Positions 26,918 through 35,119 of a stretch of DNA of 46,897 nucleotides are shown here, piece after piece. The position numbers and the translations under genes are program-made. The notes below the pieces were generated by a model, which was not told the origin of the DNA, ran no database searches, and saw nothing but the letters and a program-made list of their open reading frames with translations. Where the stretch lies: contig JAEYPE010000156.1 of the NCBI GenBank assembly GCA_023411035.1, positions 1 through 46,897 on the forward strand, read 5' to 3'. Positions within the stretch are counted from its first letter, which is position 1. Each line of letters starts with the position of its first letter. The stretch is from Pseudomonadota bacterium. Lineage in GTDB: Bacteria; Pseudomonadota; Alphaproteobacteria; Azospirillales; Azospirillaceae.

Positions 26918-28375
26918 ATGAGAGACGACGCCAATCAGCGCCAGAAGAACAACTTCATCGCCGGCGAGTGGGTGATGTCGGGCCGGTACGAGGAGAACCT
27001 CAACCCGTCCCGCCCGGACGACGTCATCGGCCTGTTCGCGCTCGCCGACGCGGGCCAGGCGCGCGCCGCGCGCGACGCCGCGCGCGCCGCCCTGCCGGTG
27101 TGGAGCGCGACCGGGCCGGTGCAGCGCAACGAGATCCTGCGGCGCGTCGCCGCCGCGCTGTCCGCGCGGGCCGAGGAGCTGGGCGCGCTGCTGTCGCGCG
27201 AGGAGGGCAAGACGCGGGCCGAGGGCATCGGCGAGGTGCGCCGTGCCGCGCAGTGCTGGGACTATTTCGCGGCCGAGGCGCTCCGGGCGCCCGGGGAGTT
27301 CCTGCCGGGCCTGCGCCCCGGCTTCAACGTCGCGGTCACGCGGGAGCCGGTGGGAGTCGTGTCGGTGGTGACGCCGTTCAACTTTCCCATCGCGCTGCCG
27401 TCCTGGAAGATCGCGGCCGCCCTCGTCTACGGCAACACCGTCGTCTTCAAGCCTTCGGAGCTGACCCCGGCTTCGGCCTGGGCGCTGGTCGAAGCGGCGG
27501 TGGAGGCCGGCGTTCCGCCGGGCGTGCTCAACCTGGTGTCGGGCCACGGGCGGGAGATCGGCGACGCCCTGATCGACGGCGCCGACGCCATCACCTTCAC
27601 CGGCTCCGGTCCCGTGGGCGAGACGATCCTGACGCGCGCTGCGCGGGGCATGAAGAAGGTGCAGCTCGAACTCGGCGGCAAGAACCCGCTGGTCGTCACC
27701 GCCGACGCGGACATCGCCACGGCGGTGGACATCGCGCTCGACGGATCGTACTACGCCTCCGGCCAGCGCTGCACGGCCTCAAGCCGCCTCATCGTCGAGC
27801 GCCGGATCCACGACGCGTTCGTGGAGGCCCTGGCGGCCAAGGTTTCGGCGCTGCGCGTCGGCGACGCGCTGGCGGCGGACACCCAGATCGGCCCCGTGGT
27901 GTCGGCTGCGCAGCGCCAGCGCGTGCTGGACTACATCGGGATCGGCCGGTCGGAAGGGGCGGAGGTCGCCGCGGGCGGCGGCGCCCTGGAGACCGAGAGC
28001 GGCGGCTATTTCGTCGCGCCGACGCTGTTCGTCAACACCACCAACGCCATGCGGATCAACCGCGAGGAAATCTTCGGCCCGGTCGCCGCGGTCATCGCGG
28101 TGGACGACCTGGACGAGGCGATCGCGGTGGCGAACGACACCGCCTTCGGACTGTCCAGCGGCATCTGCACGTCGAACATCCGGGTGGCCGAGCGCTTCCG
28201 CCGGGCCTCGCGCGCCGGGCTGGTGAGCATCAACGCCCCGACCGCCGGCATTGATTTCCACGCGCCGTTCGGCGGCCGGCACGGCAGCGGGATGGGCGGT
28301 TCGGAGCAGGGATCGGCCGCCATCGACTTCTACACCGAGCGCAAGACCACCTACATCAACCACGGCGTCCTGTAA
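26918..28375 (+). CDS. NAD(P)-dependent aldehyde dehydrogenase
   Basis: A 485-residue enzyme of the ALDH superfamily. The active site has TPFNFP, the ELGGKNP Glu251 and catalytic Cys285 in SGQRCTASS; the cofactor region includes FTGSGPVGETI (about 227 to 237). It resembles alpha-ketoglutarate-semialdehyde or succinate-semialdehyde dehydrogenases, so it probably oxidises a short semialdehyde to the acid. It is the first gene of a plus-strand operon with two hydroxyacid dehydrogenases and an AA_synth protein, divergent from livK. The ATG at 26918 has GGGGAGG upstream. Confidence 0.92.
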   Translation: MRDDANQRQKNNFIAGEWVMSGRYEENLNPSRPDDVIGLFALADAGQARAARDAARAALPVWSATGPVQRNEILRRVAAALSARAEELGALLSREEGKTRAEGIGEVRRAAQCWDYFAAEALRAPGEFLPGLRPGFNVAVTREPVGVVSVVTPFNFPIALPSWKIAAALVYGNTVVFKPSELTPASAWALVEAAVEAGVPPGVLNLVSGHGREIGDALIDGADAITFTGSGPVGETILTRAARGMKKVQLELGGKNPLVVTADADIATAVDIALDGSYYASGQRCTASSRLIVERRIHDAFVEALAAKVSALRVGDALAADTQIGPVVSAAQRQRVLDYIGIGRSEGAEVAAGGGALETESGGYFVAPTLFVNTTNAMRINREEIFGPVAAVIAVDDLDEAIAVANDTAFGLSSGICTSNIRVAERFRRASRAGLVSINAPTAGIDFHAPFGGRHGSGMGGSEQGSAAIDFYTERKTTYINHGVL

Positions 28376-28390
28376 GGGAGGAGCACACAC

Positions 28391-29311
28391 GTGTCGTCCA
28401 AGATCGCATTCATCGGCCTCGGCGCCATGGGCGGCCCGATGGCCACCAACATCATCCGCAAGGGCACGCCGCTCACCGTCTTCGACATCGCCACGCCGAA
28501 CCTCGACCGCGTGGTGGCGGCCGGCGGCACACGCGCGGCCAGCATCGCCGAGGCGGCGCAGGACGCGGACATCGTCATCACCATGCTGCCGGCGACCAGG
28601 CATGTGCTGGAGGTGGTCACGGGCAAGGACGGCGTCCTCGATGTCATGAAGCCCGGCGGCATCCTCATGGACATGAGCACCATCGCGCCGACCGGCACCG
28701 ACCAGCTGATCGCCGTCTGCGCCGAGCGCGGCGTGCGCTTCCTCGATGCCCCCGTGGGGCGGCTTGCCAGCCACGCCGCCGCCGGCAAGTCCATGTTCAT
28801 GGTCGGGTGCGACGACGAGGCGGTGTTCACCGCCGTGAAGCCGCTGCTCGACGCCATGGGCGACACCATCATCCGCTGCGGCAAGGCGGGGACCGGCATC
28901 CGCACCAAGGTGGTGAACAACTTCCAGATCCTGTCCATCGCCCAGATCACCGCCGAGGCGCTGGTGCTGGCGGCGCGTCTGGGGCTCGACGTGGAGACGG
29001 TGAAGAGCGTCAACGGCTCCACCACCGCCACCAACGGTCAGATGCAGGTGAACTTCGCCACAAAATCCCTGGCCGGCGACACCGTGCCCGGTTTCACCAT
29101 CGAGCTCGCCCACAAGGATCTGGCCATCGCCATGGAGGCGGCGGCGGAACTCGGGCTCGCGCTGCCCATGGGCGCGGTCGCGCGGTCGACCTACGACACC
29201 GCCCGGCAGGGCCCCTACGGTGTCAAGGACTTCAGTGCGCTGCTCGACTACGCGAGCGAGCAGGCCGGCATCGCCCCGCCGCGCCTGAAGGCGCCGGTCA
29301 CAGCGATCTGA
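28391..29311 (+). CDS. Beta-hydroxyacid dehydrogenase resembling sulfolactaldehyde reductase
   Basis: A 306-residue enzyme of the 3-hydroxyisobutyrate dehydrogenase superfamily: Rossmann motif GLGAMGGPM (9 to 17), substrate loop DAPVGR (119 to 124) and catalytic Lys173 in GIRTKVVNN. In most members the loop reads DAPVSGG. DAPVGR with the following small residues, the GTGIRTK-NN arrangement and the LAHKDLAIAM segment are the pattern I associate with YihU-type sulfolactaldehyde reductases. The Arg there contacts the sulfonate. Function as a sulfolactaldehyde or 4-hydroxybutyrate-type dehydrogenase is inference. GTG start, with AAGGGAGG upstream. Confidence 0.85.
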   Translation: MSSKIAFIGLGAMGGPMATNIIRKGTPLTVFDIATPNLDRVVAAGGTRAASIAEAAQDADIVITMLPATRHVLEVVTGKDGVLDVMKPGGILMDMSTIAPTGTDQLIAVCAERGVRFLDAPVGRLASHAAAGKSMFMVGCDDEAVFTAVKPLLDAMGDTIIRCGKAGTGIRTKVVNNFQILSIAQITAEALVLAARLGLDVETVKSVNGSTTATNGQMQVNFATKSLAGDTVPGFTIELAHKDLAIAMEAAAELGLALPMGAVARSTYDTARQGPYGVKDFSALLDYASEQAGIAPPRLKAPVTAI

Positions 29312-29313
29312 CC

Positions 29314-29337
29314 GCCGGGCGCCCCCGGGCGCCCGGC
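29314..29337. other. GC hairpin between the two dehydrogenase genes
   Basis: GCCGGGCGCCC and GGGCGCCCGGC form an almost continuous 11-bp stem just after the 28391 gene. A second 7-bp hairpin (CCGTCCC/GGGACGG) follows within 60 bases. No T run is present, so it is more likely an RNA-stability or attenuation element than a terminator. Confidence 0.4.
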
Positions 29338-29445
29338 ATCCACCGAAGCGTGCCCCTCCGCCGGCCGTCCCTCTCCCGGGACGGCGCGGCGGAGGCCGTG
29401 CGCGCGAACGCGGTCCTTCAGGGGCTGCAAGGAAGGGCACTCATC

Positions 29446-30372
29446 ATGCGTGTTGGCTTCATCGGTTTGGGAATGATGGGTCTTCCCATGGCGGAAAACC
29501 TCGCGCGGGCGGCGGGGATCGACCTCGTGGTCTTCGACCGCTCGGCAGAGGCGCTGGAGAAGGTGCGTGCGCACCCGGCCTTCGGCACGACCCTGTCCGT
29601 CGCCGAGGGCATCGATGCGTTCGCCGCCTGCGAGATCGTCGTGTTGATGCTGCCGGACAGCACGGTGACCAACGCCGTGGTGCTCGGCGGCGAGGGTGGG
29701 CGGGGTCTCGTCGACAGCCTCGGCCGCGGCGCCATGGTCATCGACATGGGCTCCTCCAACCCGGCCGACACCCGCACCCTGCAGGCGCGCCTCGGGCAGG
29801 CCGGCGTGACGCTGGTGGATGCCCCGGTGTCGGGCGCGGTCGCCAAGGCGCGTGCCGGAACCCTCACCGTCCTGTTCGGCGGAGACGACCTCGAATTCGA
29901 ACGCGCCCGGCCGGTGCTGGAGGCGATGGGCGGCACCTTCATCCGGGCCGGCGTCGTCGGCGCGGCGCACGCTATGAAGGCGCTCAACAATTACGTCTAT
30001 GCCGCGGGGCTGCTCGCCGTCTCCGAGGTGCTGATGACCGGCCGGGCCATGGGGCTCGACGCCAACGTGCTGGCGGAGGTGCTGAACACCTCGAGCGGGC
30101 GCAACGTCGCCACCGAAACCAAGCTCATCCAGTTCATGATCCCTGGGACGTTCGCCGGCGGCTTCGCGCTGAAGCTCATGGCGAAGGACCTCGGCATCGT
30201 GGACGGAATTCTGAAGGGGCTGCGCGTCGAAGCACCCCAGGCAGCGCTGTGCACCGCACTGTGGCGCGACGCCGTGGCGGCGCTCGGCCCGCAGGCCGAC
30301 AACACCGAGATCTACCGCTTCCTTGAACAGCGCGCCACCATCAGCAAGGAGAGCACCCATGCCGCCGATTGA
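29446..30372 (+). CDS. 3-hydroxyisobutyrate dehydrogenase-family oxidoreductase
   Basis: A 308-residue NAD(P)-dependent dehydrogenase: GLGMMGLPM (7 to 15), DAPVSGAVAKARAGTLTV (125 to 142, the standard superfamily loop) and catalytic Lys178 in AHAMKALNN. It keeps the usual DAPVSG loop, unlike the neighbour at 28391, so the two probably handle different substrates or steps. The stop overlaps the next gene by 14 bases. Start chosen at 29446, behind AAGGAAGG. Confidence 0.9.
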   Translation: MRVGFIGLGMMGLPMAENLARAAGIDLVVFDRSAEALEKVRAHPAFGTTLSVAEGIDAFAACEIVVLMLPDSTVTNAVVLGGEGGRGLVDSLGRGAMVIDMGSSNPADTRTLQARLGQAGVTLVDAPVSGAVAKARAGTLTVLFGGDDLEFERARPVLEAMGGTFIRAGVVGAAHAMKALNNYVYAAGLLAVSEVLMTGRAMGLDANVLAEVLNTSSGRNVATETKLIQFMIPGTFAGGFALKLMAKDLGIVDGILKGLRVEAPQAALCTALWRDAVAALGPQADNTEIYRFLEQRATISKESTHAAD

Positions 30373-30937
30373 CGTCCGCAAGCGCAGCCTCATCATCGAG
30401 ACCACCTGGCACGAGGGCGGCCCGCGGGCGGCGGTGCCGCTCAAGCTCGCCGCGGCGTCGGCGGTGGTCCGCAACCCGTACGCCGGGCGCTACGAGCCGG
30501 ACCTCATGCCGTTCATGGCGGCGCTGCGCCCGCTGGGTCACGAGCTGGCGACCGAACTGGCGGACCTGCTCGGCAAGGACAACGTCGAAGTCTACAGCAA
30601 GGCGGCGATCGTCGGCATCAACGGTGAGATGGAGCACGGCGCCGTCTGGCACGAGGCCGGCGGCTGGGCCATGCGCGAGGTGCTCGGCAACCCGAAGGCG
30701 ATGGTGCCGGCGGTCAAGGCGGTGGCGAGCGCCGGATACCGCATGATGGTTCCGGTGCATTACATCCATGCCTCGTACGTGCGCAGCCATTTCAACAGCA
30801 TCGAAGTGGGCATCCAGGACGCGCCGCGTCCGGACGAGATCCTGTTCACGCTGGTGATGGGTACCGGCGGGCGGGTGCACTCGCGCCTCGGCGGGCTGCT
30901 GAAGGAGAACGTCAGCGCGCACGACGGCCAGCGCTGA
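30359..30937 (+). CDS. AA_synth-family protein (amino acid synthesis family, DUF1185)
   Basis: A 192-residue protein of the AA_synth type. Typical motifs are KAAIVGINGEMEHGAVWHE, HFNSIEVGIQDAPRPDEI and GTGGRVHSRLGGL. Family structures exist, but to my knowledge no reaction has been shown; the name rests on gene neighbourhoods. Start at 30359, overlapping the preceding dehydrogenase by 14 bases, so translation is coupled. It is the last gene of the plus-strand operon, convergent with the chemoreceptor gene. Confidence 0.82.
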   Translation: MPPIDVRKRSLIIETTWHEGGPRAAVPLKLAAASAVVRNPYAGRYEPDLMPFMAALRPLGHELATELADLLGKDNVEVYSKAAIVGINGEMEHGAVWHEAGGWAMREVLGNPKAMVPAVKAVASAGYRMMVPVHYIHASYVRSHFNSIEVGIQDAPRPDEILFTLVMGTGGRVHSRLGGLLKENVSAHDGQR

Positions 30938-31024
30938 GGTCGTTCGGGCGCATCGTTCCGGGACAATCCATGGCGCGCCGTCGAGGGTGCTGGACACGTG
31001 ATGCCGGTGTCCTCCGGCACGCTG

Positions 31025-32335
31025 TCACGCCACCTTTTGGATCTCGGTGAGAAAAACCTGCACCACGCGAGCCAGCCGCTCGGTCTGCGCCGCCATCTGC
31101 TCGGAGGCGGCGAACACATCGTGCGCGGTGCCTCTGGTCCGTTGCGCCGCTCCGGTGACGTCCTGGATGTCGCTGGACACGGCGCGGGTGCCAGCCGCGG
31201 CGTCCTCCATGCTGCGAACGATCTCGCGTATCGCGGCGCCCTGCTGCTCGACCGCTTCGGTGATTCCCCCCGCGATAGCGTTGATGGTGTGGATGGTGCG
31301 CGCGATGCCGACGATGGCGCCGACCGCCTGCTCGGTTGAGGATTGGATGCCCGCGATCTGCTGGCCGATGTCAACGGTTGCCTTACCGGTCTGGTCGGCC
31401 AGCCGCTTGACTTCTTGCGCCACCACGGCAAAGCCCATTCCGGCCTCGCCGGCGCGCGCCGCCTCGATGGTGGCGTTGAGCGCCAGCAGGTTGGTCTGGC
31501 TGGCGATGGCATTGATCAGCGCGACGACTTCGCCCACGCTCGCCGCGGCCCGCGACAAGTCACCCACGATGGCGTTGGTGCGCTCTGCGTCGCCGGCGGC
31601 GCTGGCGGCGACGGCGGCCACGTTTTCCGCCCGCCGCGCAATTTCGCGGATGGACGCCGTCAGCTCCTCGGTCGCCGCCGCCACGCTTCCAACGTTCGAG
31701 CCGGTCTGCGCGGCGGCGGCGGCCACTGACGACGCCTTACCAGTGGCGGTCTGCGCGTCGCTCTCCATGGAGCGCGCGCTCATCTCCAGCTGGACGGCCG
31801 CCCCGGCCACCTCGGCGCACACCTGACGGATCTGCCCTTCGAACTGATCGGCCACCCCCGAGAAGCCTTTGACCTTGCCGGCCATGGCGGCGGCGGCGTC
31901 GTTGATGGTGCGGCTGGCGTGCAGGAAGCTGCCATGCATGCCGGTGTGCACGATGCGCCGGGAGTACTTGTTGGAGGAGACGGCCGCCATCGAGGCCGCC
32001 GCCTCGCGCACGAAGGCGTCGGTGCGGTCGATCATGTCGTTGAGCGCGTGAAGCAGGGCGCCCAGGTCTCCATACTCGGTGACGCGGATTACTCGTGCAT
32101 TGAAATTGCCGTGGCCGGCCTGCTGGCACACCGCGATCGCCTCGCTGATGGCGCGCGCGGCTCGGCGCAGGTGCAGCACGGCCAGGACCAGCACCACCAC
32201 CGCCCCCCCATCCAAAGCGATGCGCGTCGGCGCGCCGACGAGGGCCAGCCCGTCGGCCGCCAGACTCAGCACCTGCAACAGGCCGGTCAGAGCCATCAGC
32301 ACCAAAGCGCTAGAGAGAGAAGACGAATTCGTCAT
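31025..32335 (-). CDS. Methyl-accepting chemotaxis protein without a periplasmic domain
   Basis: A 436-residue chemoreceptor. Two closely spaced membrane helices (about residues 8 to 32 and 40 to 58) leave no room for a periplasmic sensor. A HAMP-like linker follows, then a long signalling coiled coil with the hairpin tip SQTNLLALNATIEAARAGE and the GMGFAVVAQEVKRLADQT segment. No CheB/CheR tethering pentapeptide is visible at the end (TEIQKVA). The start lies 26 bases inside the PAS gene, so they are translationally coupled. Together the two resemble a split Aer aerotaxis receptor. Confidence 0.92.
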   Translation of the reverse strand: MTNSSSLSSALVLMALTGLLQVLSLAADGLALVGAPTRIALDGGAVVVLVLAVLHLRRAARAISEAIAVCQQAGHGNFNARVIRVTEYGDLGALLHALNDMIDRTDAFVREAAASMAAVSSNKYSRRIVHTGMHGSFLHASRTINDAAAAMAGKVKGFSGVADQFEGQIRQVCAEVAGAAVQLEMSARSMESDAQTATGKASSVAAAAAQTGSNVGSVAAATEELTASIREIARRAENVAAVAASAAGDAERTNAIVGDLSRAAASVGEVVALINAIASQTNLLALNATIEAARAGEAGMGFAVVAQEVKRLADQTGKATVDIGQQIAGIQSSTEQAVGAIVGIARTIHTINAIAGGITEAVEQQGAAIREIVRSMEDAAAGTRAVSSDIQDVTGAAQRTRGTAHDVFAASEQMAAQTERLARVVQVFLTEIQKVA

Positions 32336-32834
32336 AACTGATCCCCTTCTCGATCAGCATCGTCGTGAGAGAGTGGTAGGCTGCGTCCATGCCCTGCTTG
32401 CGGTCGGCGTGGCTGTTCTCGATGTCCAGCAGCGAGCCGTAGAGCGGAACCACCTTGTGGATCGCCGGACGGTCCGGCACCCGGCGGCTGGAGTGGAAGC
32501 CGGTCACCTGTCCAGTGTCGTCGCAGCTGGGGGTGACGTGGGCAAGGACCCAGTAGTGATCGCCATTGCGGGCCCTGTTGTTCACGTAGGCGAACACCTC
32601 GTTTCCCGCTGCCAGCGTCTCCCACAGCAGCTTGAAGACGCAGCGCGGCATGTCCGGATGGCGCACGATGGAGTGCGGAGACCCAAGCAGCTCGTCCCCG
32701 GTGTAGCCGGCGACGCGTTGGAACATGCGATTTGCATAGGTGATGCGGCCCTTCAGATCGGTCTTGCTGACGATCACCTCGCCCGCGTCGAAAAACCGTT
32801 CCACCCCGGTCAAGGGAACGTCACGCTGAGTCAT
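32310..32834 (-). CDS. PAS-domain protein, Aer-like redox sensor
   Basis: A 174-residue soluble protein. Residues about 15 to 125 form a PAS fold close to the aerotaxis sensor Aer: ITYANRMFQRVAGYTGDELLG, HSIVRHPDMPRCVFKLLWET and NGDHYWVLAHV. Aer-type PAS domains bind FAD and report cellular redox state. A helical C-terminal tail of 50 residues may contact the receptor. ATG chosen at 32834; an in-frame alternative start at 32849 adds 5 residues. It overlaps the receptor gene downstream. Confidence 0.85.
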   Translation of the reverse strand: MTQRDVPLTGVERFFDAGEVIVSKTDLKGRITYANRMFQRVAGYTGDELLGSPHSIVRHPDMPRCVFKLLWETLAAGNEVFAYVNNRARNGDHYWVLAHVTPSCDDTGQVTGFHSSRRVPDRPAIHKVVPLYGSLLDIENSHADRKQGMDAAYHSLTTMLIEKGISYDEFVFSL

Positions 32835-33009
32835 GGTCAAAAGGTCCAACTTTCCAAGGTCTGCCCTTGGTCACCGACGCCTTCTGGTCACGGGCGGCGC
32901 CAGCGCCACGCGTGTGGTCGCCCCCGCCCATGGAGCGCCCACTCAGGCCGCGATGTGTGTTCTTGGCGGTTCGCCCGGGCCGGGCACCAGAAAAACCCCC
33001 CGTCCACGC

Positions 33010-33050
33010 TAGCCGACGGTATGGAAGGGCACCGTCCATACCGTCGGCTA
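33010..33050 (-). terminator. Perfect 16-bp hairpin after the monooxygenase gene
   Basis: TAGCCGACGGTATGGA (33010 to 33025) and its exact complement (33035 to 33050) enclose 9 bases. On the minus strand, the direction of the monooxygenase gene that ends at 33111, the stem is followed within about 15 bases by GGGGGGTTTTT. It also lies upstream of the PAS gene and could serve as a boundary or regulatory structure. Confidence 0.6.
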
Positions 33051-33110
33051 CCTGGCGGGCCTTACGGCGAGCCGGTCGTCACGCCACAGGGTTGGCGTGT
33101 GGCCGTGGGG

Positions 33111-35048
33111 CTATGAGACCTTGAGAGCGTCCGGGTCCGGCTGGCGCATCCAGGTCCAGTAATCGACCAGACGGAACGGGCAGGAGATGATGTTGCGCCC
33201 GACGCTGTTCAGGTAGTAGCTGCGCGCCTTCGGGTGCGTCCAGATCATCTTCGTCATCTGGCTTTCAACCTTCTCGTTCCAGACCTCGCACGCGGCTTCG
33301 GTCGGGACGATTTCCCGCGCCCCCTTGGCGATCATCAGATCGAGCGCCTCGATGATGTAGTTGATCTGGCACTCGATGACCATGTTCACGCCGGCCGCGT
33401 GGTTCGGCGCGCTGTTCGGCCCGAGGGTGAAGAAGAAGTTGGGATAGCCGGGCGCCGCCACGCCGAGATAGGCGCGCGGGTTGTCCTCGCCCCATTCGGC
33501 GCCGAGATCGCGGCCGTCCTCGCCCTTGATCGTCAGCGATCCGACGATCTTTGCAATGTCGAAGCCCGTCGCCAGCGCCAGGACGTCGGCCTCGACCCGG
33601 GTGCCGTCCTTCAGGACGACGGCGTCCTCCTCGATGTGGTCGATGCCGCGCGTCTCCAGCGTCACGTTCGGCCGCTTCAGCGTGTCTATCCAGCCGCCGT
33701 CGGCGTCGAGGATGATGCGCTTGCCGAAGATCGGGTAGTCCGGCGTCAGCTTCTCAAGCAGGTCGGGCCGGTCGGCCAGCTTGCGATTAAGGTAGGCCAG
33801 CGCGTACTGCCGCGCCCCCTCATTCTGTGCCGAGATCGACATCGACTTGTCCGGCCAGCTGTCGTCCTGGCACACGTTGCCGTACAGCCCGTCGCCGGTG
33901 AACCAGTAAACGCGGAAGCGGAACCAGTGCTTGTAGTGCGGGATCTCGCGCAACGCGAACTGCACGCCGGGCGTCACGTCGACATTGATGTCCGGGTTGT
34001 TCAGCACCCAGTGCTTGGAGCGCTGGAAGATCGTGACGTGTTTGGCCGCCGGTGCCACCGCGGGCGCCAGCTGCGCGGCGCTGGCGCCGGTGCCGATCAC
34101 GGCGATGCGCTTGTCCTTGAGGTCGACCCGCGGATCCCAGCCGGCGGTGTGCATGGCAGGGCCCTTGAAGGTCTCGAGACCCGGGATCTTGGGCATGGAC
34201 CAGCGGTTCAGCAGGCCGTGGGCGAGGATGACGGCGTTTGCCTTGACGGTCGTTGCCACGCCGTCCTTGTCTTGGATCGACACGTGCCAGACGTGCGCCA
34301 CCTCGTCCCACACGGCGCCGGTGACGCGCGTCTCGAAGCGGATGTTCTTGCGGATGCCGTACTTGTCCGCGACCCCGGTCAGGTAGCGTTGGATCTCCGC
34401 GCCCTTCGGGTGGTAGTGGCTCCAGTTCGGGTTCAGCTCGAACGAATAGGAATAGAAGTGGCTCGGCGTATCGACGCCGACGCCGGGATAGACGTTCTCC
34501 CACCAGGTCCCGCCGACCTCGGCGTTCTTCTCGAAGATCGTGTAGGTGTAGCCGGCCTCGGCCAGCTTGACGCCGGCGGCGATGCCGGTCATGCCAGCGC
34601 CGATGACGACGACGTGGAAGTCGGACGACGGATGCACCCGGTTCGGCAGCTCCTTGCGCGGGACGGGGGGCTCGAAGCCCATCTGGTCGTGCAGCACGGG
34701 GATGAACTCGGGATCCACCACCTCGCCGACGCTGACGCTCATCATCTTGCGCATGAACTCGCGGTCGAGCGGCCGGCGTTGCGGCGGCGTCGGGCTGGTC
34801 AGCAGCTCGAACAGGCGCTGGCGCAGGTCGTCGGCCAGCTCTTCAGGAACGTTCGTCGGCTCGGGCGAGTAGATGGAGCGGATGTGCGGTGCGAACCGGT
34901 CCAGATACGCCTCGTCCTGCGTGAAGGTGATGTAGACCATCAGCAGGGTGGGCAGATTGGCGTCGAGGAGGCTCTTGCGCAGCGCGTCATGGTCCTTGAT
35001 TGGCAGGGCGTACTCGCTCGCCACCGGCTTTTCGGCAGTGTCCAGCAT
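33111..35048 (-). CDS. Flavin-containing Baeyer-Villiger monooxygenase, 4-hydroxyacetophenone monooxygenase type
   Basis: A 645-residue protein with a 140-residue N-terminal extension, then a Rossmann FAD site GAGMTG (150 to 155), the Baeyer-Villiger fingerprint F294-x-G-x3-H-x3-W304 (FKGPAMHTAGWD) and a second, NADPH-binding Rossmann site GTGASA (319 to 324). The extension and total length fit HAPMO-type enzymes (about 640 residues), which turn aryl ketones into esters with O2 and NADPH. The esterase normally found with such enzymes is not in the window. No signal peptide; cytosolic. Gene neighbours suggest catabolism of a cyclic or aryl ketone. Confidence 0.92.
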   Translation of the reverse strand: MLDTAEKPVASEYALPIKDHDALRKSLLDANLPTLLMVYITFTQDEAYLDRFAPHIRSIYSPEPTNVPEELADDLRQRLFELLTSPTPPQRRPLDREFMRKMMSVSVGEVVDPEFIPVLHDQMGFEPPVPRKELPNRVHPSSDFHVVVIGAGMTGIAAGVKLAEAGYTYTIFEKNAEVGGTWWENVYPGVGVDTPSHFYSYSFELNPNWSHYHPKGAEIQRYLTGVADKYGIRKNIRFETRVTGAVWDEVAHVWHVSIQDKDGVATTVKANAVILAHGLLNRWSMPKIPGLETFKGPAMHTAGWDPRVDLKDKRIAVIGTGASAAQLAPAVAPAAKHVTIFQRSKHWVLNNPDINVDVTPGVQFALREIPHYKHWFRFRVYWFTGDGLYGNVCQDDSWPDKSMSISAQNEGARQYALAYLNRKLADRPDLLEKLTPDYPIFGKRIILDADGGWIDTLKRPNVTLETRGIDHIEEDAVVLKDGTRVEADVLALATGFDIAKIVGSLTIKGEDGRDLGAEWGEDNPRAYLGVAAPGYPNFFFTLGPNSAPNHAAGVNMVIECQINYIIEALDLMIAKGAREIVPTEAACEVWNEKVESQMTKMIWTHPKARSYYLNSVGRNIISCPFRLVDYWTWMRQPDPDALKVS

Positions 35049-35119
35049 GGGGTCTCCAAAAATTATCTGACTGGCGGAAGAGACCGGCGGCGGCCGGCGT
35101 TGCGTCCGTAGGTCGGGGA

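Noticed and set aside
27779..29440. Minus-strand frame of 553 codons
   Set aside because: Antisense to the ALDH and the first hydroxyacid dehydrogenase; no motif or start-site evidence.
33234..35111. Plus-strand frame of 625 codons
   Set aside because: Antisense to the Baeyer-Villiger monooxygenase, whose fingerprint motifs are on the minus strand.
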